Shown in pieces: positions 11,992-24,829 of a stretch of DNA of 64,000 nucleotides. The notes below the pieces were generated by a model. That model had not been told where the DNA came from, did not search any database, and saw only the letters and a program-made list of their open reading frames with translations. The stretch spans positions 14,651,501-14,715,500 of the forward strand of contig NC_046680.1 of NCBI RefSeq assembly GCF_009870125.1, given 5' to 3'. Origin of the DNA: Drosophila pseudoobscura. Taxonomy: Eukaryota > Arthropoda > Insecta > Diptera > Drosophilidae. Positions within the stretch are counted from its first letter, which is position 1. Every line of letters begins with the position of its first letter. Position numbers and translations under genes: made by a program.

Positions 11992-12225
11992 TGCGTATTA
12001 ACCAACTAAGTGACTTGTGTGCCAGAGATCAGATCTCGTCTGGTGAGAAGGGGTTCGCTCTCAGAAACAAATATGCAAATAAAATAATTACAACGCAGAC
12101 ATTAATTTTCTGTTGAATGAGATTCAGCTGTTCGGCAGGCGTTAGGGTATTATTAGTGCCTCTGCTCTGGTCACACTCTTGTGTTTCCGCAGATTTTTGT
12201 TTATAAAAAAACACAAATAAATAAT
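11992..12225. promoter_or_regulatory. Bidirectional promoter between Pal1 and PDRG1-like gene
   Basis: Only 234 bp separate the two divergent start codons, so both promoters and leaders must lie here. A near-perfect Motif 1 (TGGTCACACTC, 10 of 11 positions) lies at 12168-12178, on the plus strand and about 50 bp upstream of the PDRG1-like ATG. No TATA box is obvious. Confidence 0.6.
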
Positions 12226-12674
12226 ATGTCAAATACAGAAGTGGATAAAAGCATCGAGCTGATCTCCAAGACGGAGGAGCTGGCCGACAAGATATTGGCC
12301 AACAAGCACGAGCTGACGGTTATGGACAAACGGCGCCAAGAGACACGTGAGGCACTGCGCCTCGTGGAGAAGTCGGAGGAAAAGAAGGCCTGGATCACCA
12401 TTGGGAGCATGCTGGTGAAAATGCCGAAGGACAAGGCAGTGGAGCTGCTCAAGAAGGGTATGTAAGACAGACATTCCTTTGGTTATGTATCTAATGCAAT
12501 GATTCCGCAGACCAGCAGCAGATCGAAAAGGAGATAAATCTGATTTACTCGGAGCAAAAGGTTCTGGTAAACAAGCATCGAGACCTGGAGTTCAAGTCGC
12601 CATTTTCGGGCACCAATATCAAGGCACTGGACCGACATGAATTTAATGCTCTGAAAGCGAATCTTCACTTGTAA
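12226..12674 (+). CDS. PDRG1-like prefoldin-type protein
   Basis: Two exons, 12226-12457 and 12511-12674. The 53-bp intron has a GTATGT donor and a CCGCAG acceptor. The protein has 131 residues (human PDRG1 has 133). The sequence is one long heptad-rich helix, a short beta-like centre and a second helix: ELADKILANKHELTVMDKRR, AWITIGSMLVKMPKDKAVEL, then QQIEKEINLIYSEQKVL. This matches the beta-prefoldin layout. PDRG1 is a subunit of the R2TP/prefoldin-like (PAQosome) co-chaperone complex that helps assemble RNA polymerases and other complexes. The ATG was chosen because it follows an A-rich leader (AATAATATG) and restores the family N-terminus. Confidence 0.88.
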
Positions 12675-13290
12675 TTTTAAGAAATAACTTAGGTACATTC
12701 TATCTGTACATTTTAAAGTGTGTTTAGCACTAAGAGAAAAAACAAGACCAAACCAAAAAAACCAAATTCGATTTTGTCGAAAGAGCAGAGCTCATTATAT
12801 TCTTTTAACTTGAGATTTGTTTGACCAAAAAACCTAGCTCCTGATCTGAATCAAAAAAATTGTTCCATTAACAGAAAGATAGCTTCGGAATTTTGGATAA
12901 AACATTCGCAATCAACATGCTATTTATCTGCTCATAAACTAATACAATGAGTTTCACGCTTAAAATTAAAAAAATATAATATCCATATCCATTGGCTTTC
13001 ATTAGACTGCCATAATGAGATTCCATTTGTCTGCATTATTGCATTTTCTAGCCGGCTGAAAGATAACTGCTGCTAAATTTTCAAAGTCTTAATAGCCTGC
13101 AATTGACTTGCTTTCAAACAAAACTTGAATTTTTAACTGATTTTATTTTAAACAAACTCATAACAGTGTGACCGTAAAGCATGTGCACCTAGTCACATTC
13201 TGCCGAGATAAATATATGCGATATAACGCCCATCACTAAGTGTGACCACATATTTAAGCACAAACTTTACCAAAAATACCATCAAAGCTC
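12675..13290. other. Non-coding, A+T-rich spacer with Motif 1 sites
   Basis: No open frame of interest. The proximal part is 3' UTR of the PDRG1-like gene. A perfect YGGTCACACTR on the minus strand lies at 13164-13174 (CAGTGTGACCG on plus) and a second, shorter match at 13239-13248. These suggest promoter activity at the right edge, next to the candidate leader exon that starts near 13.29 kb. Confidence 0.4.
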
Positions 13291-14073
13291 GCTACAATTC
13301 CGCTCCCGCATTTGTTGTTGACAATACAGCGTTCCGTCGTCTTGTTGTCTCTCTGGCTGTTATCGAAAAATTCCATTTAATTAAATTGATTAAGTTTAAA
13401 AGCGTATAAATATTCTACAGACAGCTGTAGCAAAGTGAACTTCCGTTAAGTGGGGAAAATAGCCCAAAATTTGAACCACAATTTTCATAACTTGCGAAAA
13501 CGTGCGCTTACGTCGGTTTGCGTGTGAGAGAGTGTGTGTGGTGAATTCTCCCACATACCCCCCTGCAACCGCCCACCACTCTCGGTTCGGTCAGCGCGCA
13601 AAACGTAAATTTCACTGCAAATAAATTGCTTTGCTCTTATCTCGAGGCGCCCGCGCTCGCATCATGAATATGAGTGTGTGTTAATGTGTGTGTGCCAGGG
13701 AATGTTGTTAATTAATTTACAAAAGTCGGTCCTGCTGCTCCCCTCAGTGCAATATCCCCCATATCTACTATATATGTGTTGTTGGTCCAATAACAGATAA
13801 AACGTTGGGAAACGAAGGGCATCCGCAATCGAAAGTGTGACCTTACAACAATAACAACATAACTACCGTTGCAGTTGGATTGCATTCGGGGCAGCCGCCC
13901 AACCACCCGACCTCTCCTCCCCAAGCTTCTGGCTTAGAAAACGAAAGTAAAGTTATTTTTCATGTACAAAGTAAACAGTCTCTCTGAGTACGCCAAGAGA
14001 GAGGAAAACGGAAAGAGCACGGAAGCCAGAGAGCGAGGGGACTTGAACACTTGGCCTTGAACTTGTGCGGACG
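13290..14073 (+). other. Candidate distal 5' leader exon of Mef2
   Basis: The sequence has Drosophila 5' UTR character: C+A-rich with no long frame, and many short AAATTTGAACC- or GTGAAC-type words. It ends in a consensus donor, ACG|GTAAGT, at 14074. Motif 1 sites lie just upstream and a TATTTAAG word at about 13,251. If real, it would start the longest Mef2 transcript, with a first intron of over 26 kb. Its 5' limit is a guess, and another gene or a non-coding RNA could own it. Confidence 0.3.
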
Positions 14074-15866
14074 GTAAGTTGAATTCAGTTTTTTTGCCTC
14101 GTCTTCTTCGTCTTCTTTTTCGTTGCATTTCTTGTAAGTTGTGTGCGACAGGGGGGGAGAGCTATACAGCACAATGCAGTGTGGGCTTTCCAGTTTCCCC
14201 CCTCTTGCCGCTGACTTTCTCCTGCCCTCTTTTATTGTTGTTCTGCTTAAACTTCTCTTTTGAGCTTAATAGATTTGTTGTTGGTTTAACCAAATGCAGC
14301 ATAGAATTAAGTGGATGTCACTGTGGTTGTCGTTGTCTTTGTCCCCCCCTTCTCCATTCTTTCCTCTGCTATTGCGCTCTCTCTTGATGAGTCTCAATGA
14401 GCGAAGAGGCGACAGCAATTGATAGCGGGAGCTTACACTAAAGTCCCGGGCATTGCCTCCCATTCGCATTTCTTTTCCTCCCACTCCAGCCCTTGCACAC
14501 TGAGAGAAACCAGAATTAGATAATATATAATATTAAATCATTAAAATGCATTCCTCTCAATGGGAGTAAAAAAAACCCCCGCAAAATATCGTGCAATAAA
14601 TCTGGGGATTTTTCGATTTCGTTAATTTATTTCAATTAACTTATTTCCATGCAAAAGATTCAGCGTAGAATTTCCATTATGCATGCGGAAAATCTTTTAC
14701 CCAATCAAGTTTTCAAATTGACTTCAAGTTCTGCGGTGCTAATCATGTAATCATGCCTGGAAATATTTCCTAGAAGTTCAGGTCTATTCTTTAGGGGTAT
14801 ATGTGTTCAAAGAACGGAGGAAGCCTTCAAAGTGAAAGATCTAAGGAAATGTGAGGAACGGAACACAACTGTCCTACACCGAAATCGGCTGTATAAAAAA
14901 AATTATTACATTCAAGCAGTGTTTTTGAGGCTTTCGATTCATGACGTGAGCAAGCAGTTCGCGGGAACATCCCAAGTGTCTGAACTGCCGTTCTTGAAAT
15001 TGTCGTTCATTTGGTTGCAGTGAAGCCCATCAATCGGGCCTAATTATAGGGTAACCAAGCTTCGCTTAACTGAAAATTTCCCATTTCCATAGTTTTTTTC
15101 GCCACAAAATAATTGTTCAATAAGCTTACAAGCGACAGCAGCAACAACAAAAACGAACATAAATAAAACAAGTTTTCGCAGTACACGAAATATTCGGAAT
15201 TGTTGTTGCTGTTTCTGGTTCTATTATCTCATGAATGGTACATACATACATACATACATATGTATGTACATAAGTTCTAATATAATTTGTAAAAATATGC
15301 GAATTAATGTTGAGAGGGAAACAAGTTTCTCACTTGTTCGATTTGTATTTAAAATTCCTTGGAATACGTATATTTTTTTGAAGATTAGGTAACAACAAAA
15401 TGGAATGCAGAAAGTGCCAAAGAAATGACATTTTTATGATAACCATAAACTGATTGCCATAAACTCTTTCAGCGGTCGAAAATATTGATTAAAATCAAAG
15501 AAAAATATAAAAATTATCGTTGTTGTTTCTGCTGTTATCCTATAGCATTTACATTACATATTCTTCAGGAATTTGATTTCATTCTTGATTCAGTCGAAAG
15601 GGTATGTAGGCTTCGTTTTGTTTTGATTGATTTTGATTTGATTTTTTCCCCTACAGCATGTTGTTGTAGCACGTTAAGGATCTCCTGTGCCGGCGATTGC
15701 TGTTAAGGAATTTTCATTTCTTTTTTGTGTAGTAAAATATTGTCGGCCAGGCCTGATTAATTATGGCATGTCCCCTGCTGCCTGCTGCTTGCTGCTTGCC
15801 CTGCTGCAGTTGTCGTTCAAAATGCTCAACTAGGCGTCGTCTCTGGTCTTTAATATATACTATATA

Positions 15867-15895
15867 GTGTGTGTCTGTGTGTGTGTGTGTGTGTG
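15867..15895. repeat. GT dinucleotide microsatellite
   Basis: An almost pure GT run of 29 bp with one TC interruption. Confidence 0.9.
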
Positions 15896-18800
15896 CTGTA
15901 AGGAGGGCGGGGCCGCCTTGCAGTCCGGTTTGGGCCTGGCCGTTGCAAGTGCAGCGCCTATGCAGCGCGACTAGCAGCGCGGTGTGGCGGTTGTTCCGCG
16001 TTGATTTTGATATTGCAATTTTTTTGTTAAAATTGCAGGCACGTTGCAGGTTGTCTACAGTACATATTTTGTTTTTTGTTTGTGTTGCTTTTGTTGTTCT
16101 CTCTCAGTTTTGAATTAATTTGTGAAATAAAAAACTTTTCCATCTTGTGCTTTTGAGCACATGCTTTCGGGCTTCCTCTTTTCATTTTCTGTTTGGTTTT
16201 GGTCAATATTGTGTGTTGAAATTATTTAATAAAATTAATTATATTTACTTCTGCCTCTGCGAATGAATGCCAGCTGATCTGGCAGCTGACATAAAGAGAA
16301 AGAGAGAGAGGATGAGAATAGGAGAACAAACAAACAAATTTGTTAGACTAACTGTCGGAACGGCATTTAAGGCGAGCATTCCGTACGGTGGAGGGGGGAG
16401 GAGATAAGGATAGGGGTACGGGTTATATCAATATCTGCGCCGCACTTTACACATGCGTCACACACACACGCACACACACACACATGGGTGGAGAGCAAGA
16501 AATTCAATAATAAAAAGCAGAATATGATAATCAAGCTTTGAAAGAGGAAGAAAAAAATCCACCTCATCACACTGTTTATCAAAGAGAGAAAAAGAGAGCC
16601 GGAAAGCTGGTGAGCGGGAGAGCGGGAGAGTACACTTATGTGACACACAGACACAAAAAATTGAATTGAGTTAGGAACAGGTCAACCCCCCCCCGCCACT
16701 ACTCCATCCTCCAACACACAGCTGGACACTTGTTGATGAGAGAGAGACAGAGAGAGAGGGAGAGCGGCAAATAAAGCTAAGAGAGAATTCAACTCACCAC
16801 ACTGGTGGGGGCATCGATTGTGTTGTGCTGTGCGAGACAGAGAGAGAGAGAGAGGTGAAGCTCCTTCGTTTGGCTCTTCCTTTGACGTGCGCGCTCTTCC
16901 CTCGACCACCCCCCCTCCCCTTGCCCCTTGTCGCTGCCTGCCCTGTTGTAAAACTTATCAAGGTCGTTGCTTGCCTTGGCGTTTTTGCTGCTTGATTTTT
17001 TTTTTTCGCTGTTGTAAGCGGGTTTTTCTGCCCCCAACCATCGTTCTCAGCAGCAGGGCCGGCCGCCTGCCCATCATCATCATCATCCTTTTGGGCTCCA
17101 AGTAGGGAAGAGAACAAAAATTCTTTTGCTTTTATGTTATTGGGTTTCTCCATGCTCTCTGCTGTTTCGCATGCCTTTGCCCTGTTGTTGCTATTCGGCC
17201 GCCCGACCGCCTTTTCCTCCTTCTTCGGCTCCTGCCTTCGGCTGCCTTGTTGTATTTTCTTCCTCCCTCTGCTGCCTGTTTTTATTCTCTTTTTGGGGGC
17301 ATATGCTCTTTTTGAGCAGATATTTGTAATGATTGATCTTAAAATAATCCCTCCTATTCAAACCCCTATATCATGTATTTTCAATGGTTATAGAAATATT
17401 TAACTCTGCCTTAATATTCAAAGGGAAAGAGTGTCAATAGCTTCGGCTCTCGTGGCCTGCGTTTCCTTCTTGTGTTTCAAGTGTCGCCCTCTCATCGGAG
17501 GGTTCATTTTTGTTTTTTTTTTGCCATTTGTTGTTGTTGGTGTTTAATTTACTTCGTTTACCTTGTCCCAAACGTTTATATTGCGCGTGTCCCTGATCCT
17601 TGGGTTTTCCCTCCAACTTTTCGCCCCCGAGCCCCACAACCCACACCCACTAGTATTTGCCCCATGTAAACAGCTTGAAATGCCACTGGAAGTGAACTAA
17701 ATTGTTTGAAATTATGCTCGCTCTCTGAGCTCACTCTCGCAAAAGATGCCGCGGGGATTTCCTGGGGGAGGGAATTCCTTGTAGATTTTATGGGAAGTTA
17801 TGAGGAGGAAATTACTTTGAACGGTGCAAAATGGCAAAGAAGTAGAATTTGATCTATGAATTTTGTTACCCATTTTTGCATTTTTTGTTTGGTTACATTT
17901 TTTACTAGCTAGATCTTTGTATAGGTGTGTTGGGGAACACGGTTCCGTATCGTATCTCCATCGTCATCTTATACACGTGCAATTACGATCGCTTCTGTCT
18001 TGCGGATCCCCCAACAAGTTCCACGAACAGAGTTCCTGGCATACCAAGGAGTACCTGCAATACCTGTTCTACAGCCGCATAACTAGTGCACCAGTAGCAG
18101 TGGCTGTGGCAGTGGCTGTGGCAGTGGCATCCTCTGATAACTAGATTCCAACAGATTATTTGGTCCACAGTGTCGTATACGTCATATCTTGAGAGCTGCC
18201 ACCGCCTCTATATACATACATACATACGTATATCCCTCTTTCTCTCTGTCTCTGCCTCGCTTGATTCCGCACTCCACTTAATGCACTCCAATGCCCCCCC
18301 TTCCCCCCCCACTGTACCTGAGCGCTTTAATGCTGCCTGGCCTGCCTTTTGCCTATTTTTAGCCATTTCTAATGAGCGGTGTCTATTTTTGGACCACAAT
18401 TTTTGCTGGTCGTGTTGGTGTTGCGGCTTTCGCCTCGTTTTGGTTTCGTTTTTCATCGCCGCAGAGGACGGCCTCTGTCCAGTGGATGGACGGACGGACG
18501 ATCCGCTGGAGAGTGGGAGCGCGGAGAGACCTGTCCAAAGCGGTGGCCACTCGATTGCCGATCTTTAAGCTTTGGTCTCTGCCTCGATGATGAAGCCTCT
18601 ATGGCTTGTCTACAGTTTTTTCTCTACTTCAGCTTATTCTTTTTTTTTTTCCTTCTTTGTTTGTCTTCTTTTTGCAAGATCATTATCATCGTTGGGCATT
18701 GCAGTTTCGTTTTGAGTGTGGTCGGGGCAGGGGCAGTGGCAGGGGGAGGGGGATAGGGAGTGGAGCCTGGCGTAAGGCAAAAAAAGGGGGACTGGACTGT

Positions 18801-21800
18801 GGAACTGTTTTTGGCCATCGTCTGGTAATTGTCTTTTGATGGCATTGATCACTTCAGACAGACAGGGTCTAGTTGAACGGGTTTTTATTAAGCGACTGTC
18901 AGACTTGAGGCTTGATTAGGGTAGGGTATGGCTAGAAGACGAGACGATAGGTTAGGAACTAAGATGTGGGATATCTCTGGGATATCTATTGGATATCTAT
19001 TGGCGTTTGCTTAATGGTTTATAAAGAAGTAATCTTGTGCCTCGCCTTATAGAGAAAGAACCTTTTAGAAGAAGAACCAAACTCCATTTTATGTATGATT
19101 TATAGTATTTCGTATACCCATCCCTTCACTCCCTTGTGTTCCATGTTAGAGCATTTGCTATTCTACAATTCATTGCAAAATTTCCTTTAAATTTTAAAAC
19201 TCGAAAACACACACAAAAAATACTTCATTTGTTCCACTTGTGGCACTGCTGTTGAGTGCCAAAAATCGCCAACATCATAATGTTTGATGACTGTGAAAGT
19301 TTCCAAATGTCCAAATGGTTCATTAAGCCGCTTAAATGTGCCTGTCCCGTCCGTGTGTGCTCGGAGTGGAGGTGTGTGCGTTAACCCTCTTTCTGGCCAA
19401 ATCATTAGAATTTGAGCAACGGGAAATGGTTGAAACTTAAACGCAAAGGTATACATTCATTAAGTTAATGATTGCAGGATGAACCGCACATCTTACACCG
19501 AAAATTACCATTGAAATACATAAGTAAAGTGTGTCTTGTATCTGTATATCTATTGATGGAAGTGCCACCGCATTTGACCGTCGAAAAATAACTGGTGCTC
19601 AACCTTCGTGCCTTAAAATAGATGGAATTAATATAGCGGAATAGTTAGGGACCAAAATAAAATATAGAGAGCTACGAAAGTGTGGGGTTCGACTGGGTTG
19701 TTGGCACGGGCACGGAGTCAAAGATTATCTAAATGATAGGTCATCCATAAGTGCTTGAGAGCCCCAGCATATGGATGGATATGAACGAATGGAACTGACA
19801 AAAAGTATTTTTTCTGTGGAAGGATACAAAGGTACAAAGAGGAGTGATAGGGAGGGTTTAAGGGTTGGAGCTAGCGCTTTTAATGACATTTAATGACAAT
19901 GAACCTTAGTCCGTTAGACGTTTAATTGACGTGGGAATTGACCTTCTTTTTTTTGTTTTTATGAACCTTAGTGTTTCCCCATTTCAGGGACGGGACAGTT
20001 CTGGGTGGTTTTTAGGGACCTTTTAGTTTCCAAATTTGATCAGAATTTATTTTCGAAAAAACTTCCTGAGTGATTGGAAACCAATGGACTTCCTTTTAAT
20101 GGCTTTTACGCTTTGTTCTCGATGATGAGGCCAATTTCTTGTGATTTCCTTGGCTTTTTTCAACCTTTTTTTCAACTTTTTTCCTTTGGCATTGAGCAAA
20201 AACATCTGTGAAATGGCTTTGTACCCTTCGATTCCATTAAAAACAAAGCCTAACAAACTTTGAATCATGTTAAGTATTTAGTTTTAGGTAAAATGCAAAT
20301 GAGCAATGGAATAATTGGGGGTAGAGCTGATGCGTAGAAAGCGAAAACATTCTGTGTTGAGGCGAGAGTTGCCTTTTAAGGAACCGACCGACCGATCGAT
20401 CGATTGGAGGAGCCACTCGATCAAAATCACACAAAATTACAATTCATCTTTGTACTTGGAAAAGTGTTTTTGTTTTTTTTCCTCATATGTTTTTGGTTAG
20501 TTTCTAGTACGCATTGTACACGATTCTCTTCTCTTTTTTTGCTCAGGTGTTTGTCTAGCCAAAAAAAAAAAAACAAATTAAATAAATAAATATTTATCTT
20601 GGTTCTCCTCTATAATGATGGATTTTTTTTTTCTCTCCTTTGCTATGAATTTATAATCAAATATTAATAAATATAAATAAATAAATAACAATGAAGCTGT
20701 GCGGAGTATTACCTTGAGATCATTAGCGATTCGATGAGGTTGCTTGCCAAAGAGAGAAGGAAAGGTAAGGGAAGGGAAGGGGCATGCCACGTCACCGTCT
20801 GGTTGTCTTTTCAAATCGTTTGGCAAATCACCAAAACTCTCAACGAAACCCAGAGACCCGCGCGACTTGATTTAATTGCTTTCATTGGGTTAACCATTAT
20901 AAATGAATGCGAGGAATGCTCTAGCTCAGAGTCTGCTCGTTTTTTGCGCTAATTGTCTGCCAGATAATTTTAAAGATAGCAAACTTCCTAAAAAGATAAC
21001 ACTATTTTTAGTTCATTTCACTCTGTTGTGGTTATTTTTGTTCATCTGAATCCGCACTCATTATGTTTTCCACATCTATCTGGTATATTTTTCATGCCGA
21101 GTACTCTTCACTGTCTTGACGTCATTGTTGGAGTTCGTACATTTCAGCAAACTTCTTTTATTCTCCACTCAGAAACAGCCGATGAGGTGAGCGATGAGTG
21201 GTGGCTCCAGTGAACAAAGCAAACACTTCTATTTGAAGAGTGGCAGCGTAAGGTCTAGGTAATGGTGATACCCTGTAAGCGAAGTATCATCCTGCTCAAC
21301 GGTAACCTGTTGTAAAAGATGGATAAAGATACATAAGTAGATACATACATAATATCACAATTTCCTCAGCACCGTACGCAATCGCTAGTGGCGAATGGTC
21401 TCTTTTCGTTTCATTCGAAATGTGGCCATTCGCTTATTGGGAATTTAGACAGGAAAATTCCCCCTGCAACCCTTAAATTTCAATGCCACAGGGTATCTAA
21501 TGCGTACATCATTTGATGAATTTCTTCCTATTGACAGCATCCCAATTCCAATTCCAATCAGAGGGCATTATTTAAAAACAAGAAGATTGGAAGGGAAACA
21601 AACAAAATTCTTTGCTTTGACAGCGCTTTCAAGCTCTGACAATTTCTGCTCATGATTAAGGTGTCAATTGTGCGATAGAGACAGAGAGAGAGGGAGAGAG
21701 AGCGAGTGCGGAGGAAGAGACACAAGCAGAAGAGCGGTAAACACAGTTAAGCTGACATCAAAATCACATAAGAAATGAGTTTTTAAACAACAGGCACACA

Positions 21801-24800
21801 GCAGTAGCGCACAGGCAAGCAGTACAAAAAAATGGCAATAAAATGAAATAAAACAAAGCACACAAAAAAAATGGTTACGCACAAGTCCCCGCCACCACAC
21901 ACCCCCTCCTCCCGCCAAAAGAAGTGTGAAAAGATAGAGAGCGGAGAATGATAAAGCAGCTAAGCAAATAAATCAATAATGAAAATATTAGAGGCGACAG
22001 GTTCACAAAAAAAATGTATGTTTCATATGATTTGTGGCCCAACTACATATCTCTCTCTCTCGCTCTCTTTCTCCCTCTCTCCTTCGCTGTCTAAGAAGCA
22101 AAACAAGAACGAACAAGAGCGGACACGAGCGAGCGAACGGTTAACCGGTTCTCAAGAGATTTCACGCGTGAATCGTTAAACGTCAATTAATATTAAATGC
22201 GTTGTGTTGTCCGCAAAAAGATCTCCCAAATGTTTTCCGGCTCATCCCTGCCCTCCCTCCCGCCACCTACAGTATATGCCACCGCCAAGAGCTTGGAGTG
22301 CGCGGCGGCGCACGTGAAAAAGATGGTTCCCCTCCCCGACCCCTCAACAAATCTGCGCATGCTCACCCGCGCTCTCCTCTCTGCCCCTCGCCGATCGCTG
22401 CTAACAAATTAACTGTTAACAAATCGTGCACACGCTGATGTCATATGGTGGAAGCTTTATCTCCCTCTCTCTCTCTCTGTGTGTGCTTTGACTGCTGCTC
22501 TCCCTCGGCTCTTATCGTTTGTTGCTGTTGTCGGAATGTGATGTCATTATGCAGCGCTGTAGAGTCTGCTCTCTTTGGATCTCTCTCATGCTCACTCTTG
22601 CGCTCTGCCTCTCTGCGGCTTAATTCCAATTGGATTCTTTGCGGTTCAAAGCTGGATAATGTTTGTTTTTTCTGCTTTGAAGGCGGCACTGTGGAGCCTC
22701 AATAAAAAGCACACATGACAGAACTTTAAGTATGAAATTGCATTTAACGAGTGATTACTGTGTTTGGCTGAGTACCACTTAATCTCTTTCAATAAATACT
22801 AATTTACAGCATTCAGAGTTTACACGTGACTTACACCCCCCCACACCACACTAATGTATATGTAAATACATAAATATATGCCTATGTACATGTGTGTACT
22901 GTTTTGCTTCTAGTCGTTGTTTGCTTTCTCCTTCTCCTTCGCATTCTCCTATTGACTTTTCATATTACGCATGCGACGTGCCTGATGACAAAACAACAAT
23001 CGTGAAGTTTTGTAATGCAAATAGTAGTGGGGCTCCTACAATCCTAATAGGAATAATCTACATCTGTTTGATACACTCGTGGATTGAGTAAGAGAGCTTC
23101 ATAATTACTTGGGGCGGTGGGCTGGTGGGGTGGTGGAAAAAGGAAACTCCCCAGCCTAATGGAAGCTAGAGGCTAGAGGGTTTTCGTGTTGCATGACGCA
23201 CACACAACAGTGGCAGGCAAACAGACGGCAATGGGTTCTGTTCCCAATGCAATATCTTGCTGTTAAGCAACCAATAAACCTACAAACATACACACACACA
23301 TAGTTCTAACTGTTGCCCCCCTATTATAGTTGTCCTTACATAATTTACACCCTCCTCTAGCCCCCTCTTTATTGTGCAATCTTCTTGAGGTTGTAAAATG
23401 CATAAACAAATTAAACAAACCAAAAAAACATCGGCGGTCAAACAGAAAAGCGGTCAAAACAATTGTGTCACCGAATTAGTTGAGTTTTCTCTTTGGTGCC
23501 ATAATTGGCTCTTAGTTTTCTTCTCTTTTTTCCTTTACCTCCTTCTGCTGGGGAGGACTATTTCCCAAAGTGTTTGCTGATTCGAAATTAAACAGTTTGT
23601 GACGTCCAAAGTGTTTGCTTTTCACCTCTTCGTCTCTCGTTATTCGCATGCAAGCGGTGGTAAATGGTAAATGTTTTTTGTTGTTGTTGTGTTGTAGATT
23701 CAAGGACAACCGGCGGTGGCAGACATTGCATTGAACTTGAACGGGGGTTGAAAGTCGCTTCGCTCACTGGCTGAGCATTTGGGGGGCGTGTTCTCTGGAC
23801 GTGACTTTGCCTGTGCGTGCACTCTCACGCTCATTCTAATTAACACTTTCACTCACGGTGCAGTGCTTTCACTCAGATGCGTGCCAGCACAGCAGTGCAG
23901 TGGAATTTTGAGCACAATCAGAGCACTCGACAGCCTCGAGCCGCCTTTGGGGTATGCAATCTGATTTGCATTTCGCTCACACACCATCTCTCCCTCTCCC
24001 CCTCCCCCTTCCCCTCCCTCTCCCACTGCAATGCTGCATTGGAGGTGTTGTTTCTGTTTCTGTGTGTGTAGTGTACAAATTAATTCAATATTCAAATATT
24101 GCACTTGTTTGGCTGTTTTCCCCTTTAGCTCCTGCCAAATGGCGGCTGACGTCACGAGGACCGAGGAGCAGCAGAGGAGTAGGCGTCTGCAGTAGGAGGT
24201 GTGTGCGCGGTGTGTGGGTATATGTGGAGGCCACTTTCAACTTTAAACTTTTCTGCTATATTTAGCACACTGCTAAAAAAAGAATCCGAGCAAATGGAAG
24301 AAATGAGATTTTATTATAAAGTCGATTTTTATTCAACAAAAAAGTGCTGCATACTTTGTGGCGCCCGCTCTGAAGAGAGCACAAGAGCGGAGTGGTGGGT
24401 GTCGAAAAGTGTGGGTTACGGGGGGCCACTTATCAAGAAAAAGAGACACCGCACAGACCCATTTCCTGTGACATTTTGCACTGAAACCACAAGTGAAACT
24501 CGAAATCGCAGCTTGGAAACTCATTACGAATGCAGGAGGGCACTTTGACTGCATTTCCTCCCCTCACCGAACCCACCCCTTCTACAATTGTCTCTCTTTC
24601 TATTGCTTGTGCTGTTTTATGGTAGCCTTGAAAAGGGAAGAAAAACCTTCTTGGAATTTATGGTGGATTTTGTAGTGTAAAAGGAGAGGGAAAAGAGAGA
24701 AATTTACAGAATTAATGCCCAAAATAAAATTATAAAAGGTTTCCATGGAGCTATGTGGCTTCTAAGGAGGCTTCTAAGAAGCTGATCGAAAATCGTATAG

Positions 24801-24801
24801 T

Positions 24802-24829
24802 CGATATCTAATATCGATAGCTGATATCG
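24802..24829. promoter_or_regulatory. CGATA cluster with a DRE palindrome
   Basis: TATCGATA (the DREF site) lies at 24812-24819, flanked by TCGATATC and GATATCGCG, giving several CGATA cores in under 30 bp. Such clusters are bound by DREF and by the insulator protein BEAF-32. Function is inferred. Confidence 0.35.
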
